Source of the DNA: Allacma fusca
Lineage: Eukaryota > Arthropoda > Collembola > Symphypleona > Sminthuridae
Direction: 5' to 3'
Assembly: GCA_947179485.1 (NCBI GenBank)
Contig: OX359249.1
Location: 43,262,250 to 43,326,249, forward strand
DNA length: 64,000 nucleotides
Under the pieces are notes generated by a model. That model did not search any database. It had not been told where the DNA came from and saw nothing but the letters and a program-made list of their open reading frames with translations. The position numbers were made by a program, and so were the translations under genes. Positions 1 through 12,366 of this stretch are shown here, piece after piece. Numbering within the stretch: position 1 is the stretch's first letter; each line of letters begins with the position of its first letter.

Positions 1-3000
1 GCAGTCCCCATTGTTCTCGAACATGAATGAACCATAAATTATGAATTTCAGACGCAGTCCCAAGTCCCAACTTAACCCTAGATTGCTAAGAATGTTTCTC
101 CCTCCTGTCACGTCACCAGTCATGGAACGAGTCTTACGAGTAAACTGTAAACAGGTCCAATCTCTAACAATATAAATGCAACGAATCACGCAACAAAGCC
201 GTTTAATCAGAGAGACACGTGCTGGTGGTGGAAGATCCTTCAATCCCACAACGTTCCATGTTACCTTCAAACCTTTTGTAATTCAACTAAATAGCTAATG
301 TAATTATGTGCATACGTGCTATTATGCAATTATTACAAAATTTCATACTCCCAGTCTCGATTAAATTTTCATTTCAATTTTCCCTTAAAAAATTTCCGCA
401 CGTATATAAATTACCATTCAAGTGAACACAATACCTTGTGAATACAAACCTCCCTGACTTCTCTATAAAGTAGGTGCTTTGTGGGAATCCTTATCCTTAC
501 TTTACCGTCACTTGAATAATAATTTCAAGTAATTATACTGAATTTGGAATTGCAGCTTGCATGGTAGTTGTGAATGTCCGTTCCATTCTATGCAGTTCCT
601 GACTCCTGTATCTCAACGTAAACACAGTTTCAAAGTAAACACTTTCATGGGCATAATTACCATACAATTTAGTATGCCATCATTTTGAACTTACTAAAAA
701 TTAAGTGGTCAAATTTGGTGTAAAGTTTGATTTGTAACTTCCTTGGAACAAATAAATCTCGAAGTTCGCAAAATTTAATTTATTTTGATTACAAGCAAAT
801 CCCAATTTGTACTGGATATTTATATAGATATTTGTAACTATTTTATTCACTTTACAATTTCAACTGAATCCAGTTTTCGAATTTGATGTGAATAAGATCC
901 GAGGCTCAGAGAATAATCAAATTACATCAAAAGTTGCTTTGTACATAGAAAATGCAAAACAGACATTTTCAAAGGATTAGTGTATCTTATCTCTCTGAAA
1001 TAAATTATAGACGGAGGTACGTCTGTAAATATAAGTACAATTGAAACTCCCCGTCAGAGTGTATTTGTGAAGAGCATTCAATTCTATTCTATATAAAATT
1101 GACTGCTAACTCCCTTAATATAATTTCATAGGTGTTTTGTCAGATCTAAAAGGAGAACTTGTCCTGATGAGAAATTGCCCTAATGAAATAAGCCTTAAAT
1201 CAGTTTTCAGAGCCCATGGGGCTTAAAATAAGTTAAACTGGTTGAAAAGGTGCTTATAAATGACTTTAAAAAAAATTAACTGTTCAAATGAATATAATTA
1301 TGGGGCTGCCTGAACGGAAGAAGCAGTTTTATTTGAAATTGAAAGAAAAAAATGGTGAGTAAAGTAGAAAGCTCTGTCTGTTGATGTGGAATAATTTCTT
1401 TGAATACAATAATCGTTGGCATTCTCTAGTCGTTTTCATGGATTAATCGAGGTACAAGTATTTACAATTTGATACTTTCCCTTTCAGTTGGGCTTCATCC
1501 CAAATTCCTAAGATGGGATCTCAATGGGAGGTATTTTTGCCAGGAGAGTAAAATAAATTAGCTCAAATGTGTGTGTGTGCAAAAGACTCGGAGAGCTTGA
1601 AATCCGGGATTAATTTACTCTCAATGGTCTAAGCTCCTTCTCCCTATCATATAGGAAAAATGGGGGAAATCCAATGGAAGAGCTTAATATTCAGGATTCT
1701 TTTTCCCTAGCTCTTTTTGGGAATCATGGAAGTTGCAAATGTCTTTTCTACACTGTTTGCAATTTGTTAGATGAAGGCCGCATTGATCCTAAATGTAATA
1801 TCAATGATGGCATGTGCAAAGTGAACTTTTATCCTTTGCTTCGATACTTCCCTCTCCTTTCAGTTGAGTATGCAGTTCTCCTCCCATATACATTTAATAT
1901 TCATAAACGTAATTGATTTCATGGACCATAACACACTTGCATACTCAGCATGCAGCAGAGACGAATCTTATTTATGGAGGCGAACTTCCAGCCGGCACTG
2001 AACACACCAGCAGAGGATCTACATTGAAATAAACCTGTTAAGACCAAATGTAGCCCAATTATGGGAAGATCCTCAAATACGAGCTTCGTTTGTTGGTAAT
2101 ACTGTATGCAGATATCCATGTAAGTTTTTATGGGTACAAAGGCATGCGTAAGAATCGTACACTTGCAAGTGCAAACATTTTATTTGTATATGAAGCTGCG
2201 TATCATATTCCCTGTTACATTTCAATTTAAACATATGTACTTACTTACACTCTTACTGGCATGTATACATTTTTCTTGCGTAAGTGCCCACTCTACCTAT
2301 AAAAGTACAAAGGCTACATATGGAAGTACATGTAGCTATTTATTAGATGGATGCATGTATTCATTAAGGAAGTTCTTATACCTAATTATTATGGAAGTTC
2401 GTATGTTTCCTATGTAGGAGTATCTATGTATCTACATAAGACTTGAAATTCTTTCCCACTCTTCCCCCCCTGCCTATTCTGATATCCTCATTTGCTTTGC
2501 AGATATGTGTATTATTTAGCCGAAATCGGATTACAGTAAGATTTCCTACCGTCAAATGAATTTCAAAGCAATTCCCTAATTGTCGAAAATTTAGCTGCAA
2601 ACAATTAGAAGGGATTCAAATTGTACCATGTAAATTCTTGTTTCTTTGGGAGCTCCCCGTCAAGTGATAGTATGCAAAGATGTGACTGATGAGATTTTGG
2701 TCCCAGCACAATCCTAAGTTGCTCCCTCTTACAAGCTAATACTCCCACACGCCCCTTCACCATAGTAATTTCCAAGCCTCTCTTAAATGATTCCTTGAAT
2801 AGAGTACCTACCTACATGTGGACATGGCTATATATCATTCAAGAGGACAAGGTTTGGTTCAAGTTTTGGTAACAAAAGCCCATCGGAGAAATGAAACTGT
2901 TCCCCTCAAGGCCCAGCAAGGAATTTAATTTACGTTGGGGAAGGATCCTTGGGACAGAAACTGGAGTCTGGAACAAGACAAGTTTTGTCTACTAGAATGA

Positions 3001-5932
3001 GCATCTCTCCTCCTGTGGATTCTACCCTGAAAAATAAACTCCGGGGAAAGTATTAGTATCTTATTTGCGCATAGGATATTTACTTGTACTGTATTGCATT
3101 TACTTGTCATTCCAGATCAGAGAATTGCAAGCACTCACCATTTACATCCTGTCATCAGATTCGATTCTCATTCATTTAGCAAAACAGACGCGACCAGCCG
3201 GAGAAATTCCAGCTCTAATGTCCTCTCCCATCGAGCTTTCAAATGGTAAATTCCTACCTTTAACATAACTTGGGGATGGTTTATGATCCTCATTACAGGA
3301 AAAATACTGGACGCAGGCAGGGGAGGCAGGAGGAAAGTGGTCAGAAGTTCCACTCAAGACTAATGCATCTCATTGCTACAAAGTTGAGGCAATTAGGAAA
3401 GACTCAAGTGTGCATATGCACACTGAGAGCTCCTTGTTTCTCCGGAGGTTCCACGTATGTACATAATTACATATGCAACACAAGAACATCAGAGAGACTC
3501 CATCACAGCATCTACTGAGTGAAATCACTCCTAATTTGATTGGCACCTGGTACGTGGAAATAAACATATAAACTTTCTCCAGCTGTAATGCAATGGTGGG
3601 AAATTGCACTGTAGGGTTCTTAGAAATTCTTCCCGCCTGTAGTACGAATTAACTGTCAGATGAACTGCCACATAGTCCCAGTAGAACACTTCCCCAGCGG
3701 ACTAACGACACTTTGTCTGACTCACGTACAAAAGAAAGTTCAATAATTAAAAAAAAAAAATCTAGAAGTTTGAAACTTCTAATTTTTCCAAACAATTCAA
3801 AGAAATCATTAAAGTCAATAACTGTTACCCTTTCAAAGTTTCCCAGATCTAGTGACCCACTAATGGGAGGATAAATTTACCGTAAAAGCATTATTTCAAG
3901 GTTATAAGTTGGGATGCCAAGCATGTATCTATGTGTAATTACGTGAATATGTTGATATCTAGAAGGTCTTGAATAGTTTCTTTCTCTTAGTAGTAAGTAA
4001 ACCAGTTCTTAACGGGTTTTCGGGATACCCTGTACATACAAATAAGTATCCGGGAGAAAACAAGCACAGTTACATAAAATAGGAGGAAATATGTATCAAG
4101 TCCACGTCTCTCCTAGCCACAGTTGCCTTCAGTAGTAATTACCTCTAATCCGATAAGAATAGTGCTCGGCTCCTTCGCAATGAAAAAAAAGACTTTTACA
4201 AGATTAACCTTGCCAACTTCCATCCTGATTCTGAGCCTCTCATGTGCTTATCCATTCTCGAACCCAAGTCACGGGGATACGTAGTAGTAGGTCATGTAGG
4301 GAGTCGCCAAGAGAAAAGCCTCCCTGGCTCACGTACCATTTAGTTATGTATAGTTACAGGAAATCTCCCGATTTCTACTCCCACTGAGCCTTCACAGATA
4401 GAGAGATGCCTTCGGGATATTGTCAAATATTCTGTCATAATTTCAACGGAAAAATCTCCAGTGAGAAGGACAGGACGGCGTTCCATTATTTACAATTTGA
4501 AGCTCCGCGGGACCTGCCGCACAGTTTTCTCCTTGTGCATGATTAGTACTCTGATGAAACTGTCCACTATTGTGAATAGGGATAGACACATGTAGGGGAT
4601 GGATACATGTGGAAGTGTTGCAAAAATCGGTTTTGGAAAATGTGCCACTTGGTGAAAAAGGAGGGAATGAAGAAACGTATTTCTATAGGAGAAAAAAAAA
4701 CTCATTTTTTTCAGTCTCCCATACTTCACGTCTAAATGGGATTCTCTTGCTTTGTTGTCTCCTTAAGATTCCTTTCGAATTGATTTATCTCTCGCACTTC
4801 AACTGTGACCTACCTACCATTAACTTGGTGAATTCAGGGTAGTGGGAATTTTCATTCATGGGGGAAAAAGTCAAGCTCGATTCAAAACTTTATTCAAAAA
4901 CATATGCAAAGAGATATTGAAACGAATTGCGACAGTTTGAATCATATTTATGTGAGATTTGACTTTCTCCGAGTTTGAACTGAAAAATAGACGGAAAAAT
5001 CAATTTCCTTGTAGTATGAGATTCCTCTCGTGTCGTCTTCCCCTTTGGGCAATACGAAAACTAACTTGAGAAAGAACACTGTCATTCCTTTAGTAAAGGA
5101 AGATTGTGCATTTTTGAGACAGGAGTGTGAGTGCTGAGGCTTAATGAGGAAAAAATTAGGCGGAAGTTGAATAACTTCTGTCACTACTGAACTTTTCCAA
5201 CTGAATACTTTTCCCTCTTCAACAGCTCCTTATCCTTTCTTCCTCCCTTCCTCTATTTTTCCTCTCATGTACATATGTAGGTATGTTTCAAGGTAAGTAA
5301 TAATAATTTGAGGAAGAATTACATTGTATGGAGAAAATTCAGCGAGGAAATATTCCAAATTGAGCATTTAAAATTGTGAGGGAGTCCCGGTAAACTCTAT
5401 ACGTTTTATGGGAGAAAGAGAGCTGGGGAAAGAGTCCTTGGGAAATGATGATTGTTAGGGAAGGAGGTAGAGCAAAGAAAAAAGGGGTTTTCCAATAGTA
5501 GACACAGTAATATGTTCAAATCTGGAAAAAGACAAGAGAGAAAGTTACTGACGGCGGGAAACGAGATTGCAGGGATCGAAGTAAGCACGTATGTATGTGA
5601 AGTAAGCTGGAAGAAAGCATAGGCGGACACTCCTGTCGACACAGAGACGCTCACATAAGGAAGCCCTGCCTTGCAGGGGAAAGGAAGGGGAAAAAAGGAA
5701 AATACAAAGAACTGAAGCGGAGCATTTTAATTTGAGAGAGTAATTTAATGCTTAGTCTGAATGGAAGGGCAAAGTGAAATCACATTTGAAAAGTAATAGC
5801 ACTGTGAAGGAATTAGGAAAAAGGACACTAATGATGATAATATTCGAGTGGAAAGCGGAAGTCAGACGTGTCAAAATTACAAAATGTTCTCAAGTAATGA
5901 CATTAGCTTGTTCCAGAAAGGAAGAACTGATA
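1..5932. other. Gene-free AT-rich stretch
   Basis: I see no supportable gene. Open frames are all under about 100 codons, mostly overlap frames on the other strand, and match no family I know. There is a short (GT)n run near 1569-1579, a C7 run at 2464-2470, an A12 run at 3749-3760, and a word resembling the end of an arthropod mobile element at 4022-4036. A purine-rich patch fills roughly 5400-5720. Unannotated short exons or regulatory elements cannot be excluded without comparative data. Confidence 0.7.
4022..4036. other. Transposon-end-like word (weak)
   Basis: GGGATACCCTGTACA lies just after a short AACGGGTTTT run. It resembles the GGGACACCCTGTATA word that I recall recurring in mobile elements of insect genomes, with two differences. 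No partner inverted repeat or target duplication was found nearby, so no element boundary or family can be given. It may be coincidence. Confidence 0.12.
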
Positions 5933-5953
5933 TGTGTGTGTGTGTGTGTGTGT
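5933..5953 (+). repeat. (TG)n microsatellite
   Basis: An uninterrupted TG dinucleotide tract of about 21 bp, flanked by ordinary AT-rich sequence. Open frames running through it have Val/Cys or Cys/Val repeats, which are a product of the repeat and not evidence for a protein. Confidence 0.96.
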
Positions 5954-6777
5954 ATTTTAGTGACGAGAGAAAAAAGAAGGGCGGAGGATCAAAAAAGAGG
6001 ATCGCATTTTATGGCAAAAAAAACTATTCTAGAGTAAACGTATATACATAGAGTACATATATAAGGACGTTGCAAATGTAATTTCAAATATCAGAAGTTC
6101 CTGACGTTTTTTCTTCAGTGAAAGAACGATTGAATGACTGGGAAAGCGTCGAATTCATCATGTGCTTTCTCCATTTACACTCATGAACTCCTGAAACATC
6201 AAATACATTTACTTAATGTTGCAACACACTCAGATATATGTACTTTCTCATGTCAGAGAATGAAAGTATATACCTCTAAACTTCCATGGAGATGTTAAAA
6301 CCTTAGCTTTTCTTTTTGCATAAAAAAAACTAGCGTGTCAGGAATGGACCTACAAATTATGAACATATCTACTTGGAAATATAGCTGACAATATAATTAT
6401 TACACCACTATTCTATAAAAAGCCAAATGTTGGATCAATGAGTCGGCTCCTCACATTTATAATCTCAAGCTTCATATGCGGCAGTGTGAAGGTGGTTGAG
6501 CTACCAAAATCAAAGGAATTTCAAAAAGTGATGTAATTTATCCAGTAACATTTATCCCTCAACATTCATCTTTGGATTTGCGAAGTCAGGGGAAAGGAGA
6601 AAGCGTCGGCATTCGGAGGAGAAAACAATCGGCGGAGAATTTCCTTAACCCTACTCCTCCTTGACTTTTGTGCTGTACTGTGCCTCAAAATGCCGCCTCC
6701 TTTCATAATTCTTATTTCAAGTACAAAGAACGACGTTGTAACTGGGAATGCGTAAGAGTACTCACTTACAACTCCTC

Positions 6778-7206
6778 TCATGATACTCTTTCAACTTTTT
6801 CCCCTGCTTTGGAAGTATCGGATTTCAAAACTCCCAGCTCTCGGAAATCAAATTTTCTGTACAAACATACATGCAATTCAAGAAAAACCCTCTCTACAAT
6901 TTCATTCCCTTTTCCTTTTATAGTCAATGTTTGTATCTTCCAGTGTTTCTCTTCTTCAGCTGAATAACGCATCTCATTTATTCTAGGAACATCCGTGCAA
7001 TTGTGTACAATGATAAAATTGTAGGAAAAAATAACATTGAAATTGCTCGCTGAAGATGCAAAAAAAAAAGAAACTAAAATTGGGCTAGTAAATGCTGAAT
7101 CATTGGCAAAAGAAAAAATTGCAGAGGAGTCACATTGCAATGCAAACTGCTCTGACCCAATTAAGCTGATGGTTAAATTAACTCTTTCATAATAATTCCC
7201 TACCAT
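6778..7206 (-). other. Longest ATG open frame, unassigned (142 codons)
   Basis: This is the longest ATG-initiated frame in the window. Its ATG has A at -3 and G at +4, a favourable eukaryotic start context. The product begins MVGNYYERVNLT, has a Ser/Phe/Asn-rich hydrophobic middle with no clear signal peptide, and a charged C-terminal third rich in Glu and Lys. I recognise no domain. A GTAAGT word follows about ten bases after the stop. A frame this long is expected about 0.2 to 1 times by chance here, so it is more likely a chance frame than a gene. Homology or transcript evidence would be needed to call it coding. Confidence 0.1.
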
Positions 7207-7439
7207 AGTTGTACCTACATATTAAGTGATTTGAAGTAAATATGAGATTTGAGCTTTCCCTTCCGCAAATTTTGAACAATACAGAACCAAATTGGTAACA
7301 AGGCCACTGTGCTTCCAGGAAGTAAATTTAATACAGGTGTCTTTCCTTACAGTTGTGTAACTACTGTAAATATGTACATTTTGTAGTAGGTACAAAAAAT
7401 ATAATCAAATTGACATCCATTCCTTATGAGCTAACTAGA

Positions 7440-7465
7440 GGGGGATTGCAAAGGGGGGAGGGGGG
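7440..7465 (+). other. G-rich tract with three G runs
   Basis: Runs of five, six and six guanines at 7440-7444, 7453-7458 and 7460-7465, separated by 8 bases and 1 base. Only three runs are present, so it is not a strict four-run G-quadruplex motif, although split long runs could allow a two-tetrad or bulged structure. It is followed directly by AAATTTCC, so the junction also reads as a Rel/NF-kB-like word. Confidence 0.5.
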
Positions 7466-7948
7466 AAATTTCCACAATGTGCACAAGCGGAGGAGAAAGG
7501 AAGACTACGCTTGGACTGATGCATACAAATGATATTGTATTCCTTCCCAGGTTATCTCTTATTTCTTTTTCTTACGCATAATGTCCATGTTTATAAACAT
7601 GCTTGCTCATAAGAATTGCTGCGACATTTACCAGACTCGCCTCCCTCGCTAACTTTTTGGGTGGCTGTTGAGAATGGGAAAGCAGAGTTTTCCTAATCTT
7701 ATGTTTGCTCCGAGTATACGCATGAATTTTAGTATGTGTAGGACAAATGCGTAACATTTCTATTCTTTAGCAATGTTGTAAGCAATGTAAGCATGATATC
7801 TTCATATAAGGAGGATTTTTTGAGAGAAATGCACAGAACAACGAATTTAGTATCCCCAGCCGGGAAAAAAAGAAGACGGAGAGGAAGAAACACTACAGTA
7901 GATAATCGGGTCTTGGTTAAACTTTCCCCAGCAGTTCTTTCACTCACA

Positions 7949-7974
7949 TATAGATAGATAGATATATACATATA
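7949..7974. repeat. GATA/TA-rich simple sequence
   Basis: Three TAGA/GATA units pass into an alternating TA run with one interruption. It is a short imperfect tetranucleotide microsatellite. Confidence 0.8.
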
Positions 7975-10012
7975 ACATGTAGTGTTAGAGTGTCTCTCCC
8001 AAGCCATTAAAGTATGTGCAGACACATACAGTTGTTACATGTAGATGAGAATAGGAAGAAGGAAGCATTTAGCATGTGTGACTCGGGCTCACCCACATCC
8101 ATACACACACACGTACATTACGATTTTCTCGCATGCTCTCCCTCAGCTTTGCATGTAACTCCTCGGTATATATATAAAGCTAAGCGTTGGTTCATACTTG
8201 TAAGAATCCTGTTTGACGCAACTGGAAGCAAATCCCTCGTAAAAATCTAAGTAACCGCAGCCACTATGCCAAAGAAGTAAATAATTACCTGCATCCAGCG
8301 TGCTAGAATGCACTGGGCTTATACAAGAATTTCAATACTTCGAGAGATTGCACAAGTGCTTTCTCCGTTACATACACACACTATATAGGATGTTTACTAT
8401 ATACAGTTTATATCCTCCTAAGTAATAGGGGAAGGAAATCTCTACAGCCAAAATTTGAAAGGAAATATAAACCCCTGAGATAAAGAAAATAGACGTTTTG
8501 AGCCTGTGGGATTATTAGCCTCCTAAATTCAATCTTTAAGATGAGCTGAAATACAAATAGTATCGGAGTGTCAATTTAAATTTACCATGGGATTATTTTG
8601 AAACTATTATTTGACTTAAATAATTTAAAGCCATGAGGTCATTTAATGCTGAGAGGAACCCTGGGTAGTACTCTTATTACGGAAAAAGAAAATAAGCTCG
8701 CTTGATTAAGGGAAGCGGACCTCGCTCATTCCTATTAAAAAGGTTCCTAAATTGTGAACCCGCAGACAGCATGTAACCAACTTGTGATCACTGTGATCAG
8801 TGAGCACATATGAGTGAAGAGGGATTGATCCAGCTTATATTCCTCTTCAGGGACTTCAAGGTATCATCTGCGTAGCCACCACCTATTCAGCAGGAAAGAG
8901 CCCACAGTGGAATTTACACCCTGGTTTTTATAAGACCTTTCCATCGGTGGAGGTCCTAATAAAGAAATATGAATATAAGCTCCTCTTCCCTCGTATAATT
9001 ACTACTACCGAGCCAATTTTCCACTGCTGAAACCGACAAGTCAGCAATATTTCCAAATAGCTTTAGTCAACTCAGCATTAGTGCTTGGGCCCTCTCACCC
9101 TTCGCTCTCACACGACCGTGGGTTCCTGGAGTTCCTGAAGCTCCTCTCACTTCAACTGAATTTTATTTGTCCGTCATCATTTTCAAATGAACAAATTATA
9201 GTGTAAAGTCATAATCAATAATTGTAGCAGGGACGGAGCAAAATAAGCAAAAATGATTCTGTTAAATGCAGTCATGTACGCACATGCTAAGGTATGGGTT
9301 CGCTCGAGCATCATTTCCACAAGTATGGGAGATTTTACGAGGGAATTGCATTGTCCCAACGTATCCATGCAAATATCTTTGATGCTCTTTAACTCTTTGA
9401 CAGGCTCCAGGAAAACTTCACATGCAATTAATGCTCGCAAGATCAGGGGTAATTCTCCCTGCCCTCTTATCAGATTAATTCCATTTCTGGCATATCAATA
9501 GCAATGTGGACTTGGGGCGGAGGCTGCGCAAATGTAATTTTAGTAATCAAATGCTACTTCAAAATCTGTAAAAGGGATCATCAAATGGAATGGAACTGAG
9601 CCCGAAGTTGCATTAGACAAGAGTAAATTCACATCAGTTTAAATTGACATGAATGTCAGCATGCATACTTATTGTCAAGGAGTATCTCCAAAGATGACAC
9701 ACAACAGAAGGCATCGTCCTAACACGATCAAAGACAAAGCACTTTTGGCACAGGACTCAAGGTTATGTAGGCTTTCGACGAATTTGAAAATATGCCACAA
9801 AACACTTGGGGTTCGTCGGCAAATAACACTGGGATTCAAGAATAGGCTTTTGCTTGTAGGAGAAAGTTTTTTATAAATCTTGGGAGTATTTTTAAAATGT
9901 TCATTGAAGGAGTGAAAGCTAATTAAGGAAAATATCATGTGAAAAGAATGACTTGACGATATTCATACGAAAAATAATAAAATACACTCTTTCACAAAAT
10001 TATGAGCTTCGA

Positions 10013-10027
10013 TATCTATCTATCTAT
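10013..10027. repeat. Short (TATC)n repeat
   Basis: About three and a half TATC units within an AT-rich context. It is near the lower limit for a microsatellite. Confidence 0.6.
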
Positions 10028-11692
10028 ATTTCCATCTGAGGTAGAATATTTTGATATGGCTACACAAGGTGATTCCTGCAAGGCTCCTAACAACTCCGTC
10101 ATAATTCCCTCATAGCTTTCTCCAGACTGTTGCTAATTGTAAGTTGAAAGGTAAAACTGGTCCGTGTTTCATATTTTGAAGAAGACGCTCACTCAATTAT
10201 AAGTAGCCAAGACAGTGACTCACACTTAATTATTCATTATCATAATCTACTCCTTGTTTTTGTGTACAAGTATTATTATGAGAACTCATCTTCGGGTATG
10301 CAGCTGGGAGATAGTATCTTGTGAGAGCAGTTAGCCTCCTTTCCTGCGAAACACTTTCACGGATAGTTATGCATTAGGAAAATGTTGTGCAGGAGCTGGA
10401 AACCCGATTAAAATAAAATATATTACTTTGCTGAGGAGACTACATAAAAGGTAAGGCTTTTTCACTTTCCATCTCTCCCCATGAATGTATCATTCATTTC
10501 CTGCCTCGGCTTTCCCTGCCCGCTCAAGAAATCTGCAGCTTAGTGCACATCCCCCCCTCAAACGTCCCTGCACCAGTAGTAGGAAAGAGACTACGGTACT
10601 GTGAGCCATAAATTTCTGGGGTTTTTGTTCTAGTAAAGTCATCACGGTGATTATTTGATACACACGTACATCAAGCATTGCCACTGCCCCATTTCATATT
10701 CTTCTCTCAAGTGCTTTTCTTTTAAGAAATTGTCTTAAGGTAAGAAATAAGCCGACGTTGCGCATAAATGTTAATGACTCACGATTGCTCCACGTAGATA
10801 CTTATTGGTATTTGCATAAGGGTCTAGTGGGAAATTCACCTCGGTCTCTCTGAGAGCTGAAGAAAAGTTTGAGTGCATATTGCTCCCCCAGCATACACAT
10901 AATGGACGAACTATCCATGGATTACCTCACACCATCCATATCCCGTGTTGATATTTTCTCAAAAATCCACGTATAGGTATACAGATATCTAGAGATATGT
11001 ATATGCTCACCTACACAAATTCGTTTCACTGGTTCATGTATAATTTACGTTTAGCACTTAACGATGAATATTTTCTACACTATTTCCCAGTGTACATATA
11101 CAGAGGGAGCTGAGCAGTGAGTTTAATGTGACATACTTCACCATGTACCCCTTCAGTCAGAAGAATGAATGCATGCCATTTGCTATTGTGCATGGTAATG
11201 TATGGTACCAAGTAGATAAACAGGTATGTCTGTGACTACGTCCCAATATAGACATGTTTCGCGCCAACATTTACAAAGGCATATGGTCCTGGTGAAAAAC
11301 CCCTGTTCGTTTCTACTTTTTACCGTGGCAATTTCCCTCGTAGTATAGGTACCTTTCCAACTAGTATTTTTATAAATAGAAACATATCTATATATACAGA
11401 AACACGTGCAGAGCATCTCAGGCTTATGCACAGAGGTATCTATAGATACATATCTACAGATACTTGTTTGCGTTTGGGTGCCCACTCCCAAGTGAAAATA
11501 TAGTTTGTATAACTTAGTCCCATCCATCGCTTGTGTCTACGGTAGTTGTGTGTTTATGCACGCAATAAAATGAAAAACTTGCAGTTTCGTCCGGGAAATA
11601 TCAAGAAATGTTGTAAATCATCTAGTTGGAATGTAGCGAGCTGTTTTAGGAGGAAATCTACAAGGGGAAAAAAAGAATGGTGGTGGACGATT

Positions 11693-11708
11693 GGGGGGGA
11701 GGGGAGGG
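11693..11708 (+). other. Canonical G-quadruplex motif
   Basis: The sequence has seven guanines, an A, four guanines, an A and three guanines. The seven-base run can supply two GGG tracts with a one-base loop, so four GGG tracts with one-base loops are available, which satisfies the usual G3+N1-7 rule. Very short loops are known to favour stable parallel quadruplexes. No gene is identified beside it, so any role in transcription or replication is unknown. Confidence 0.75.
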
Positions 11709-11911
11709 TTAGTGTTAGGCCTACATTTGAATACTTCTCACTCGACAGGCAAGGTATTATGAGAGAGAGAGACGTCCATGTACTCTGTTTTCTCAGGACA
11801 CATAAACACCACACAAGGTCTGTATCTCCGAATATTTGGATACCCCGGTGGTTTTAAGTTTTGGCAATTGACGTGAGAAACTTTAACAGCTTGAGTTTAA
11901 CGGGAAGCCCG

Positions 11912-11929
11912 CTCTCTCTCTCTCTCTCT
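11912..11929 (+). repeat. (CT)n microsatellite
   Basis: Nine uninterrupted CT units. The complementary strand is a GAGAG tract of the type bound by GAGA factor in flies, but nothing here shows that it is used. Confidence 0.93.
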
Positions 11930-12353
11930 ATCACTCTCAACGAACCAACAACTGTGATTTTTTCCATGCTCACCATCCCTTACTTGTCACTTCCCAAGTT
12001 ACGTCGAGGTACTTGGACAGGGAAAGTGAGCGTCGGTTTTACCTTTCAGTACTCTCGATAGCTCAACTTCCGCTCCTACATTAAACACTTCAGAGCAGGG
12101 TGGAGCCTCTTTTAAGGGAAACCAGAGCTAGGACCATACAAGTGAAGACAACGTGTTTCCTTATCAACGGTAGATACTCATTGACCCACGGAGCTACATA
12201 CAGGCAATACAGGTATGACTCTCTTCTATAGGGTTGAGCTTCCCTCTGAGAAAAATCAATACAAAACCAGCATTTCGTCCTAAGAGTCTGTATGAATTCT
12301 TACATAGGATCTAATCACTCAAAAAATAAACAATTCTTGGGCTTCTTCATTGC

Positions 12354-12366
12354 GTGTGTGTGTGTG
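12354..12366 (+). repeat. Short (GT)n run
   Basis: Six and a half GT units. It is at the margin of what is usually called a microsatellite. Confidence 0.7.

Larger units (their letters stand above)
5954..11692. other. Gene-free AT-rich stretch
   Basis: There is no recognisable gene. It contains the 142-codon minus-strand open frame at 6778-7206, a G-rich site at 7440-7465, a GATA-rich patch at 7949-7974, a TATC-type patch at 10013-10027 and a C7 run at 10551-10557. The rest is unique-looking AT-rich DNA. Several frames around 11.2-11.8 kb stay open on both strands for about 100 codons but show no family signature. Confidence 0.65.
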
